Source of the DNA: Tubiluchus corallicola
Lineage: Eukaryota > Priapulida > Priapulimorpha > Priapulimorphida > Tubiluchidae
NCBI GenBank assembly: GCA_030141605.1
Contig: JAQGDQ010000016.1
Coordinates: 198,282-262,281, forward strand
Reading direction: 5' to 3'
DNA length: 64,000 nt
Shown here: piece after piece, positions 1 to 13,200 of the stretch
How the letters are laid out: each line of letters starts with the position of its first letter
Position numbering within the stretch: position 1 is the first letter of the stretch
Position numbers and translations under genes: made by a program
The notes under the pieces: model-generated
Database searches by the model: none
What the model saw: only the letters and a program-made list of their open reading frames with translations
Told to the model about the DNA's origin: nothing

Positions 1-283
1 GAGTAGTCACTATGGAAGCTTATATGAGCTAAAGAGAACAGTCACTACAGAAGCTTATATCAGCTAAAGAGAGCAATCACCACAGCAGCTTATATCAGCA
101 AAACAGAGTAATAAAAAAGCAAACAGAACGTGTTATTAACCAGCATCTAGGAGGCCTAGGGGTAAATGACTTAACTCATACTACAAAATAATGGTTAGGG
201 CATTTTGTTAACAAGTTCTCTCCAGATAAGAACTAATGATTTTTACAAGGAATTATTAGCAATCATGTTGTTTAATAGCTCAC

Positions 284-1280
284 CTGCGGATCATGGAAAT
301 CAGAATGGATGCACAGGCTGCTTGTGAACAAGCCAGCTCCGGTTCCACTGTCGGTTCGGTAGAGAAAGTTAAATTCTGACACGGTCCCCTTAGTGGTGAA
401 CTGTGACACCAGGGCCGGTTCATTGCAATTGTCTGATAACGTCAACTCGATGAAACACGAATCAGAATCAAGTTCGCTAAGATCACATCGAATGCCTGGG
501 CCACCTTTAATATGTATTTTTAATAAATATTCATATCTGAATCTGATTAACTTCATGTCTTATCCAATACAATTATCAAAAGAAGCATCTGGTAATTATT
601 ACTTCTTTCTTAATAGCAATAGAATACAACAATATCTAAAATAAACAAACTTCTGCTACAGAAAAATTTTTTTTACGAGATACCTAACTACATAACTATG
701 TATATTAAAGATATACATGTAATACAAGTCTTCAAAAACAGACACTTTAAAAAAGAAATTTCATTGCAGCTTCTACATGCCATGCCACATATTTTACCTA
801 GCTAAAAGTGAACAGACAAAAAGTCAGTTAATTTGTGTGGGCCAAAAATTGAAGTTAATTAATGGACATACAGAATCTCAGTTTAGTAAGATTTAATGAG
901 ACAGACTATAGAAAAGATGAAATTTACACAGCTAAATAAAGACCATTTTCAACATTATATTCACAATCTAATCAAAAGGCACTGAAATAGTTTGCTTAAA
1001 AATGCAAATCATAAATGCACAACGAGGAAAACATAGAAAAAATTATGTCTTTATTAGAAGCTGCCTGACCAGATAACTGTGGATCACTATGCTCTTACTC
1101 TTATACTCAAATCTATAAAAGATGGAGATTGATTTTACATTAATCAATTGGACTTCAGCAAAAAATTTCACAGCAACATACCTTTCCTGATAATTCTTCC
1201 CACTGGCTCGCCATCCCCGTTTTTTATGGCATCATTGGGTATGATCATTTCATCATCCATGCCGTTAACTTCATAACATT
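284..1280 (-). CDS. F5/8 type C domain 15, first two exons (partial)
   Basis: Exons 1280-1182 ([34 protein letters not shown]) and 504-284 ([45 protein letters not shown], ending HSDFHDPQ). B stops soon after the middle strands with a clean GTGAGC donor and contains no repeat array. Exon C, and any separate insert exon as in domain 3, lie beyond the window. It closes the array on the 3' side. Confidence 0.83.
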
Positions 1281-4200
1281 CTGGTTCTGGAGAACGAGAA
1301 CCAGAAACATATTAAATTTCCGTATTGTCTATACAGATATGCACAATTGCACATGGCAGAAAGTGTACAAAAACACTTTACTGCAAACATGATAAAAAAA
1401 ATCAATAGTCAAGATAAAAATATTTAAACATCAAAATGTGTTCTACAAATGTGTATTATTAATGTGAAATGCTACATATGTTTTTCATATCTCATGTGAA
1501 CCTGGACAATAATAATAATAATAATATAATATGACAGGGAGTATGTAGATGCTATGCATTAAAATTTAATATTTTCATTTTCTTTGACTTTTTTGTTTAT
1601 TTCCACTAAAGTTAGATAGTTAATTATCATCTACACCAGCTCGCCACAACCATCTCCATCATTATTGCTGTTGTCGTTATCATCAACATCATCATCATCA
1701 TCATCAAAATCATCATTATAAATACTGGGCTTATTACGTTAAATTTAATGCTGAACTTGATTATTTTCAACAAAAAACATTAAAATGCAGAAGCTTAAAC
1801 ACATGTATACAAGTTTTTACTATTCACCAAGTGTGTTGCTTATTATTTGTGTACTAGAAAAACAGTGTTTCCACTCGATTTTTCAATAAATCAAAGAAAG
1901 TATACTTTCGAAAAAGCAAAGAAATGCACAATGAAACAATGTTTACTATGTTTATTGCCACAAAAAATCATATCTAAATCTTACCAAATGCTAGTCTGTC
2001 TGCTGGAGGTGCTTTGAAACAACCAGTGATCTCTGGAATTGTAAACCTGGGATCTGTTTCACCATCCTTAAGAGTGAGAGGATATAGTCGCAAAACGACG
2101 ATGGACCTTGGACCAATTCTATTCACACCAGATACAAGTTGCTGCAAAAGACGTGCAAATACCAAATACTTAAAATAAAATTGGTGAGTAAAAAAGTACC
2201 AGGTTTTAGTAGCTGTTTAATTTTGAAATATTCAAGATACAACCATATTGTTGAATTATTCAAGCATACAGCATCCAACAAAACAACAAGAATATCTGCA
2301 ATTAAAAACAAACAAAGAAAGTACTTATGCTAAAAAGTAAATGAAAATCATGTGCTTGAACTAACACTCAAAATAATTGCATTAATTAATTCTCCAGATT
2401 TCTGCCTTTCATGCAACATTTTCAATTATTATGTTCTCTATGTTATCTCTATTCTTATTTGTACAGAAGACTTGTTCAAATTTGAACTTTCAGGCAAGTT
2501 CTCACTACTTATTTAGCTGGCATACTGTTTTGCCGAAATACATAAAAATCACACACACACACTAAAGCTCAAGAAATCAAATTAATTACCGAGAAGTCAG
2601 AGAACTCTCCAGATTCAAAACATTCTTGTCTGGTGATAAAAATGTCACTTGTTTGTCTTTTGACAACAGATTTGCGAGAGCTTCCTGCTTTTGATGCCGA
2701 TGTGCCAGCTTTTCTACCAGCATTGGTTGCTTGTGTCCCAAACTTTTGTCGGACATTAGTAGTTCGTGTTCCACTCTTTGTACCAGCATTAGTTGCTTGT
2801 GTCCCAACCTTTCGTCCCACTTTAGCAGTTTGTGTTCCACTCTTTGTACCAGCATTGGTTGCTTGTGTCCCAAGCTTTTGTCGGACATTAGTAGTTCGTG
2901 TTCCACTCTTTGCACCAGCATTAGTTGCTTGTGTTCCAACCTTTCGTCCGACTTTAGTAGTTTGTGTTCCAGCTTTTGTACCAGCATTGGTTGCTTGTGT
3001 CCCAAACTTTCTTCGGACATTAGTAGTTCGTGTTCCACTCTTTGAACCAGCATTAGTTGCTTGTGTCCCAACCTTTTGTCCCACATTAGTAGTTTGTGTT
3101 CGAACTTTTGCACCAGCATTGGTTGCTTGTGTCCCAAACTTTCGTCGGACATTAGTAGTTCGTGTTCCACTCTTTGAACCAGCATTAGTTGCTTGTGTCC
3201 CAACCTTTTGTCCCACATTAGTAGTTTGTGTTCGAACTTTTGCACCAGCATTGGTTGCTTGTGTCCCAAACTTTCGTCGGACATTAGTAGTTCGGGTTCC
3301 ACTCTTTGAACCAGCATTAGTTGCTTGTGTCCCAACCTTTTGTCGAAGATTAGCAGTCTGTGGTCCAGCCTTTGTTCGTGTATTTGTAGAACTTCTGCCT
3401 GTATTTAACTTCCTTCCAACAACACCAGGCTCTGCAGCTGAAATCTGGGGAGCTTTAACTGTCTGTGCATTCTGATTACGAGATTCTGAAACACTTTCTT
3501 CATTCGGTATTTCATCACCTGTTGTTATTAAAGGTTCTTTACTGCGAGCAATTGGAAAGCCAGCATCCTCCCCAACAGAAGGACTATCAGATCTTAATAT
3601 TGTTACATCGGGTTCGGGACTTATCTCAATGCCAGTTCCCTCAGTACGATCTGGTGTTTTACTTGCACTGTCGGTTGGAGACTCTTTAGCACTTTGCAAA
3701 CTGATCTCTCCACCAGGAGGAAGACTTTGAGGTCTAGGGTTAATGTCCGGTCTAATTTCATTCATAGCAGAAGACTGTCTGATAGGGGAAGTAATTTCGT
3801 CGCTAACAAGACTTTCCGGTCTAGGGAGTGGAACATCAGGTTCAATGTTTAGATCACTATCGACACTATCATAAGGAATTTCTGCTCCATAAGGTTTGTA
3901 TTGTACTTTGAACTCTGCTACAGTTCCTTCAAGTGTAAGCCGAGATACTAGCACTGGCATACCACAATCACTTGTCAGTTTTACTTCAATGTAACAGTCA
4001 TCGGAATCCAATTCTTCTTTAGAACAAGTGAAACCACTGCCACCTAAAATCAATTATGAGATCAAAATAAAAGAATAAGAACGAATATTGAAATAATAGT
4101 TAGTGTACATAAAACAAGAAATCAGAAAAAATAAAAGTTCAGATTAATACTAATAAAAAATACCAGATAAAGCGATACAACTGCTACTCAGAGCATAGTA

Positions 4201-7200
4201 GTAGATTTAAAGACAGTTAAAAGTTCAAAAGTGTAGTTCTATTTCAAGCAATTGAAAATGAGCAAGGAAGTAAATCTGTAGTGCATGGATCACTAAATAG
4301 AAATGGTTGCATCATTAAATATACGAAAATAAGTGAAATATGAAAATTTTCATTAACTTGCCCGCAGTTAGCTAAAACAGTTAGAAAGTTAGAAAAACTA
4401 TACATTAGTCAATATTCGTAAAATCTTGAGTTTGAAAGCGTGAATGCACAAAAAAAAACTGTGCATGTGAAATAAGGCGAGTTTCCTATTCACAGAACCA
4501 CCAAAAGGCAGAAACTGCAAAACTATGCATGCTAGCTTGTGTGGTTGATTTATACAGGGAAAGTTGTTACACATGGATTTGTATGGCAGCCTACTAATAT
4601 TGTAGGATAAGCCAATCGGATTAGAACTGCATATAATTTTATGCCATGGGTATTTGGGAAGTTGGTAGATTTTTTTGATTAATTTATTTCTCAATTAGTA
4701 TCCCACTACTTAATGGATCTAATGCCACCCACAAAAAGTACACAAAAAGCAAATATTTCTACTTAGCCTTACAAATTGAGGCACAGTTTAAATGTAAACA
4801 GATAATTCACGAGCAAATTTTGAGATCACTGACAAAAAACTTTTTAACTGCAGTGAAAATGTTCTTCACAGCAACATACATTTAAGAGGTTACAGCAGGA
4901 CCTCTAAATTAATGTACCTTTACGGACAAGGCTGCCAACTGAATTTCCATCTTGATCTCGAACAGCTTCATTAGGAATAAGAGTATAATCAGCCATGCCA
5001 TTGACTTCATCACATTCTGCAACAAAAGTACCAATAATTTGTGGCTTTACCAAGATTTTCCCAGGAGTTTTCTAGTTCATTGAAAAACTCATTGCAAAAA
5101 TAGTTTACTGAAAAATATATTCTAAAAAGCTAAAATAAATAAGAGTGTCTTTATTTTTTGAATTACTCTGCTAAATAGCCACAAAAAATACTGTTTTATA
5201 TTCAGACAAGGCATATCTCAATGCGTTTTAGACATCTCCTTCAATTAATAAGCTTGTAGGCCAAATTACTTTAAGAACAATGTTCCTCTTAATGCCTGTC
5301 TTGGATAACTTATAGAAAGGTGCAGAGGGCTACAGTAAATTCACCTTGTTGACTACAAAATATATTAAAATATGGAGTTATATATCACTAGTATCAGAAA
5401 AGAGGCTCAAACAGATTATCTACTAAGGTGAGAATTCAGACCTGCTCTGCTATGCTGTCTCAGTCACTCGAATAGTACAGCATGCGCACTAAAAGTGCAA
5501 GGTTTCACGTTCAAGTCTTGACTGATGGGCCATAACATTTCAGTGCCATCTTTTTCAGTCATCTAGCTGTTAAGCTACCTGTTGTATTCCTCATAATGTG
5601 GGCATGTACAAGTGTGCGCAAGCACTTTTGTGCAGTACCATAGGGCACTAATGTAAACTGAAGAGTGATGCATAATACAGATGATAGTCTTGAAGCCGTA
5701 AATGAAGTCATTTCTACTATTTTGATGACAGAAAAAATTTAAGCAGAATTTACTGATGGTTTCTGTTATGACGATTGTGCAACATTCTTTTTAAAGCTTC
5801 AAGGAATCAAGTTTTTAGTGGAAATTCTCATGTTTAGTTCTCACGACATTAGATGAGAAGATGACTGGTATGTATTTCTGCCGATACTTTTTACTTTTAC
5901 AGCATATTACATTACTGAAATTATTTTTAGCACAAAATGAAAATGCAAAGCTCATTTGTCAGATCTAGTTCCACAATTTTGAATACAAGACAATTTAATC
6001 AAAATGCTAAACTCGTAGAATTACAGACACTAAAATGCTAATTACATTGACTTAACAATTACAAAGACTGAAAAGAGCATGTCTTTGAATGTACAAGCAA
6101 CCAGCATACATTAACTCCATCCAGACAGGTAAGTGATTCGCCCTAATCAATGAGAAACTGGCACTAGCAGGATAGTGAATATGTAGATATCACAAGTTAA
6201 AGAAGTATGGAATCTCAGTTCACTCTCACAAGGTTCCGAACTCAGAAATTTGTTAAGAACATTTAGAATTAATTTAGTTATTGAGGACAATACGATAATA
6301 ATGAAATGTTGGTACAAATTATGTTAGAAAAATGACAGATGTCCAGCATACCATGACTATTTATTTAACATCATAAAAAAACAGCTAAAAATAGATTTTA
6401 TAAATAAAGACTAAAGATGGGTAAAAATCATAAGTTTGCCTTCTGTAATGCCCGAGGTAAGGAAATATAGAAGCTGTATCTGGAGACTGTGGTAACAATC
6501 AACATTTTATGATACTCTCAAACTCCCTCAGTGAGATACAGTTAATTCTGTCATGTTATGTGCAAATCACCAAGTTGTAATATAAGAAAATCAGACACAC
6601 TTCATTAACTCTTAAACAAAAAATTGTATATAATAGTGCTCTTCATCCAGCGAAAAAATGTAAAAAATGAAGACATTGTACCTGGAGGTGATGGTGGTAG
6701 AAAACAACCTTTAATTTCTGGTAAATCAATAGGCCTATCAATGGGAGAATCACTAGTTCACGCTGTATCAAGCCAGTACGAAATCAATAAAGGAAACGTA
6801 TTTAAGCACTACTGAACTAGAAAGTGCAGTATTCAGTACTAAACTATGGAACTCAGGCAACACAAGAGACAAACTCTTATGCTAAATAGGGGAGTGGGAA
6901 TTGATTCAGTTGTTCCCTTTGCAGTTTACTAAAATGCAGTAGGTAAAATTCATACGGATACAGACAAAATAATTTATTAACATTATTAAATGTTATTATA
7001 ACATAATAAAACATATAAAACATTATTATAATGTTATTAACATTATAATAACATACCTGGAGGTGATGGTGGTAGAAAACAACCTTTAATTTCTGGTAAA
7101 TCAATAGGCCTATCAATNNNNNNNNNNNNNNNNNNNNNNNNNNNNNNNNNNNNNNNNNNNNNNNNNNNNNNNNNNNNNNNNNNNNNNNNNNNNNNNNNNN

Positions 7201-10200
7201 NNNNNNNNNNNNNNNNNGGCAACACAAGAGACAAACTCTTAGGCTCCATAGGGGAGTGGGAATTGATTCAGTTGTTCTTTTTGCAGATTACTAAAATGCA
7301 GTAGGTGAAATTCATACGGATACAGACAAAATAATTTATGTTCGTAACATTGTTCCAGTAGCTATAGGCAAACATAAGAAATTCTACCTGGAGGTGGTGG
7401 TGGTACAAAGCAACCTTTAATTTCTGGTACAGTAAATCGAGCTTCATTTTCTCCATCTTTCAGCTTGACCGGATACAGACGAAAAACAGTAACTTGTCTT
7501 GGACCAATTTTATTAATGCCAGAAAACGCACGCTGAAAAAGCATTTGACAAGAGTGAGTAAAATGTGCTGAAATGCAGTCAAAATACAACTTTCTGCCTT
7601 TCATGAAACATTTTCAATTATCGTGTTCTCTATATTATCTCTTTTCATATTTGTACAGAAGACTTGTTCATATTTGAACTTTCTGGCAAGTTCTCACTAC
7701 TTATTTAGCTGGCATACTGTTTCGACGAAATACATAAAAATCATACACACACACACTAAAGTTCAAGAAATCAAATTAATTACCGAGAAGTCAGAGAACT
7801 CTCCGGATTCAAAACATTCATGTCTGGTGACAAAAATGTCATTTGTTTGTCTTTTGACAACAGATTTGCGAGAGCTGCCTGCTTTTGATGCCGATGTGCC
7901 AGCTTTTCTACCAGCATTAGTTGCTTGTGTTCCAACCTTTCGTCCGACTTTAGTAGTTTGTGTTCCAGCTTTTGTACCAGCATTGGTTGCTTGTGTCCCA
8001 AACTTTCGTCGGACATTAGTAGTTCGTGTTCCACTCTTTGAACCAGCATTAGTTGCTTGTGTCCCAACCTTTTGTCCCACATTAGTAGTTTGTGTTCGAA
8101 CTTTTGCACCAGCATTGGTTGCTTGTGTCCCAAACTTTCGTCGGACATTAGTAGTTCGTGTTCCACTCTTTGAACCAGCATTAGTTGCTTGTGTCCCAAC
8201 CTTTTGTCGAAGATTAGCAGTCTGTCGTCCAGCTTTTGTTCGTGTATTTGTAGAACTTCCACCTGTATTTAACTTCCTTCCAACAATACCAGGCTCTGCA
8301 GCTGAAATCCGGGGAGCTTTAACTGTCTGTGCATTCTGATTAGGAGATTCTGAAACATTTTCTTCATTCGGTATTTCATCACCTGTTGTTATTAAAGGTT
8401 CTTTACTGCGAGCAATTGGAAAGCCAGCCTCCTCCCCATCAGAAGGACTATCAGACCTTAATATTGTTACATCAGGTTCGGGACTTATCTCAATGCCAGT
8501 TCCCTCAGTACGATCTGGTGTTTTACTTGCACTGTCGGTTGGAGACTCTTTAGCACTTTGCAAACTGATCTCTCCACCAGGAGGAAGACTTTGAGGACTA
8601 GGGTTAATGTCCGGTCTAATTTCATTCATAGCAGAAGACTGTCTGATAGGGGAAGTAATTTCGTTGCTAACAAGACTTTCCGGTCTAGGGAGTGGAACAT
8701 CAGGTTCAGTGTTTAGATTAATATCGTCTCTTCTTCTGTTGCCTGGTGATTTATTTTCATTCACAAAGGAAGATTCTGGAGTTTGAGTGTCAAAATATTC
8801 TGTTCCATAAGGCTTGTATTGCACTTTGAACTCTGCTACAGTTCCTTGAAGAGTTAGCTGGGATACTAGTACAGGCATACCACAATCACTTGTCAGTTTT
8901 ACTTCAATATAACAGTCATCGGAATCCAATTCTTCTTTAGAACAAGTGAATCCATCACCATCTGAAAGCAAATTTTTATATATTATGTAACGTGTAACTA
9001 AATAACAAAAACTTATCTATTTCTAGACATTGCATTGACGTCACAAACAAGAGAAGGAATCTTAGCCTCACAAACAATAAATACAAAAATCATACCTTTC
9101 CTGACAAGGTTGCCAACAACATTTCCATCCTGATCCCTGATAGCCTCATTGGGAATAATGTCGTGATCAGATATACCATTAACTTCGTCACACTCTACAA
9201 AAGAGCAAAAATGACACACACATTTTCAAGAAAAACTATATAAACTATATAAACAGGTCAGCTAAATATATCCTGCGTAATACATAGTTACGAATAGCTA
9301 AACCAACTGATATCATAGCTAAGAGAAAAGCAAATGAGCACGTGTTAGACAAAACCATCACACTGCTATTTGAAAAAAGATTTAAAAGACACAGAAATCA
9401 TATAAACGTATGAAAGCATGCTAAATTAGGTCCAAAAGATTTTGTATCTTCACAGTTCCATTCAGGGTAAAGTTTTCTGATGCGAATTTTCTGCCTGGAG
9501 TAAACTTACCAGTGTGAAGTGCTTTATGAGTTACTATCAGCAAGACATTGCCAACTCTGCGACAGTTGCCACAAGCTAGTTTACAGTCTAATATGATACC
9601 TCTGTGAGTTTACTCTCAACAGCTCCTAGCACTTCTTACAGGAAATAGAGACAAGTTTATTCACTGTGAGAACTTGTGAAATATCCAAGCTACTGCAGAG
9701 ATCAGCAATTTGTCCACAGTAACTTCTTTTTAGTCTGAATGCTGTAGCAAAATTTGTCCCAAGATTAATTCATAGGAGATTTTGCTTTAAAATGTGAACC
9801 CTCTTGCAAGTTTGGTGGGGAGTTACAAGTCTTTTTGAAAACACATCAATCTGAATCTGTCACAACACACTATAGGCCTATCACTGGGAGAATCACTAGT
9901 TCACGCTGTATCAAGCCAGTACGAAATCAATAATGGAAACGTATTTAAGCAATACTGAACTAGAAAGTGCAGTATTCAGTACTAAACTATGGAACTCAGG
10001 CAACACAAGAGACAAACTCTTAGGCTCCATAGGGGAGTGGGAATTGATTCAGTTGTTCTTTTTGCAGATTACTAAAATGCAATAGGTGAAATTCACATGG
10101 ATACAGACAAAATAATTTATGTTCACAGCATTCTTTTAGTAGCTATAAACGGATGTAAGAAATTGTACCTGGAGGTGGTGGAGGTACAAAGCAACCTTTA

Positions 10201-13200
10201 ATTTCTGGTACAGTAAATCGAGCTTCATTTTCTCCATCTTTGAGCTTGACCGGATACAGACGAAAAACAGTAACTTGTCTTGGACCAATTTTATTAATGC
10301 CAGAAAACGCACGCTGAAAAAACATTTGACAAGAGTGAGTAAAATGTGCTGAAATGCAGTCAAATACAACTTTCTGCCTTTCATGCAACATTTTCAATTA
10401 TCGTGTTCTCTATATTATCTCTATTCATATTTGTACAGAAGACTTGTTCATATTTGAACTTGCTGGCAAGTTCTCACTTCTTATTTAGCTGGCATTCTGT
10501 TTTGACGAAATACATAAAAATCATACACACACACTAAAGCTCAAGAAATCAAATAAATTACCGAGAAGTCAGAGAACTCTCCGGATTCAAAACATTCATG
10601 TCTGGTGACAAAAATGTCATTTGTTTGTCTTTTGACAACAGATTTGCGAGAGCTGCCCGCTTTTGATGCCGATGTGCCAGCTTTTCTACCAGCATTAGTT
10701 GCTTGTGTTCCAACCTTTCGTCCGACTTTAGTAGTTTGTGTTCCAGCTTTTGTACCAGCATTGGTTGCTTGTGTCCCAAACTTTAGTCGGACATTAGTAG
10801 TTTGTGTTCCACTCTTTGAACCAGCATTAGTTGCTTGTGTCCCAACCTTTTGTCCCACATTAGTAGTTTGTGTTCGAACTTTTGCACCAGCATTGGTTGC
10901 TTGTGTCCCAAACTTTCGTCGGACATTAGTAGTTCGTGTTCCACTCTTTGAACCAGCATTAGTTGCTTGTGTCCCAATCTTTTGTCCCACATTAGTAGTT
11001 TGTGTTCGAACTTTTGCACCAGCATTGGTTGCTTGTGTCCCAAACTTTCGTCGGACATTAGTAGTTCGTGTTCCACTCTTTGAACCAGCATTAGTTGTTT
11101 GTGTCCTAACCTTTTGTCCCACATTAGTAGTTTGTGTTCGAACTTTTGCACCAGCATTGGTTGCTTGTGTCCCAAACTTTCGTCGGACATTAGTAGTTCG
11201 TGTCCCACTCTTTGAACCAGCATTAGTTGCTTGTGTCCCAACCTTTTGTCGAAGATTAGCAGTCTGTCGTCCAGCCTTTGTTCGTGTATTTGTAGAACTT
11301 CCACCTGTATTTAACTTCCTTCCAACAATACCAGGCTCTGCAGCTGAAATCCGGGGAGCTTTAACTGTCTGTGCATTCTGATTAGGAGATTCTGAAACAT
11401 TTTCTTCATTCGGTATTTCATCACCTGTTGTTATTAAAGGTTCTTTACTGCGAGCAATTGGAAAGCCAGCCTCCTCCCCAACAGAAGGACTATCAGACCT
11501 TAATATTGTTACATCGGGTTCGGGACTTATCTCAATGCCAGTTCCCTCAGTACGATCTGGTGTTTTACTTGCACTGTCGGTTGGAGACTCTTTAGCACTT
11601 TGCAAACTGATCTCTCCACCAGGAGGAAGACTTTGAGGTCTAGGGTTAATGTCCGGTCTAATTTCATTCATAGCAGAAGACTGTCTGATAGGGGAAGTAA
11701 TTTCGTCGCTAACAAGACTTTCCGGTCTAGGGAGTGGAACATCAGGTTCAATGTTTAGATCACTATCGACACTATCATAAGGAATTTCTGCTCCATAAGG
11801 TTTGTATTGTACTTTGAACTCTGCTACAGTTCCTTCAAGTGTAAGCCGAGATACTAGCACTGGCATACCACAATCACTTGTCAGTTTTACTTCAATATAA
11901 CAGTCATCGGAATCCAATTCTTCTTTAGAACAAGTGAATCCATCACCATCTGAAAGCAAATTTTTATATATTACGTAACGAGTAACTAAATAACAAAAAC
12001 TTATCTATTTCTAGACATTGCATTGATGTCACAAACAAGAGAAGGAATTTTAGCCTCACAAACAATAAATACAAAAATCATACCTTTCCTGACAAGGTTG
12101 CCAACAACATTTCCATCCTGATCCCTGATAGCCTCATTGGGAATAATGTCATGATCAGATATACCATTAACTTCGTCACACTCTACAAAAGAGCAAAAAT
12201 GACACACACATTTTCAAGAAAAACTATATAAACAGGTCAGCTAAATATATCCTGCGTAATACATAGTTACGAATAGCTAAACCAACTGATATCATAGCTA
12301 AGAGAAAAGCAAATGAGCACGTGTTAGACAAAACCATCACACTGCTATTTGAAAAAAGATTTAAAAGACACAGAAATCATATAAACGTATGAAAGCATGC
12401 TAAATTAGGTCCAAAAGATTTTGTATCTTCACAGTTCCATTCAGGGTAAAAAGTTTTCTGATGCGAATTTTCTGCCTGGAGTAAACTTACCAGTGTGAAG
12501 TGCTTTATGAGTTACTATCAGCAAGACATTGCCAACTCTGCGACAGTTGCCACAAGCTAGTTTACAGTCTAATATGATACCTCTGTGAGTTTACTCTCAA
12601 CAGCTGCTAGCACTTCTTACAGGAAATAGAGACAAGTTTTATTCACTGTGAGAACTTGTGAAATATTCAAGCTACTACAGAGATCAGCAATTTGCCCACA
12701 GTAACTTCTTTTTAGTCCGAGTGCTGTAGCAAGATTTGTCACGAGATTAATTCATAGGAGATTTTGCTTTAAAATGTGAACCCTCTTGCAAGTTTGGTGG
12801 GGAGTTACAAGTCTTTTTGAAAACACATCAATCTGAATCTGTCACAACACACTATAGGCCTATCAATGGGAGAATCACTAGTTCACGCTGTATCAAGCCA
12901 GTACGAAATCAATAAAGGAAACGTATTTAAGCACTACTGAACTAGAAAGTGCAGTATTCAGTACTAAACTATGGAACTCAGGCAACACAAGAGACAAATC
13001 CTTATGCTCCATAGGGAGTGGGAATTGATTCAGTTGTTCTTTTTGCAGATTACTAAAATGCAATAGGTGAAATTCACATGGATACAGACAAAATAACTTA
13101 TGTTCACAGCATTCTTTTAGTAGCTATAAACGGATGTAAGAAATTGTACCTGGAGGTGGTGGAGGTACAAAGCAACCTTTAATTTCTGGTACAGTAAATC

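Noticed and set aside
2707-3366. Regular 33-bp direct repeats as a possible CRISPR array
   Set aside because: Units are contiguous without unique spacers, vary by codon-like substitutions and lie in a eukaryotic coding exon.
5448-5530. A functional tRNA gene
   Set aside because: Only a B box and one arm are convincing; acceptor and D arms do not pair.
6877-7249. Frames crossing the N gap
   Set aside because: Their middle is undefined sequence; only the exon-C relic part is meaningful.
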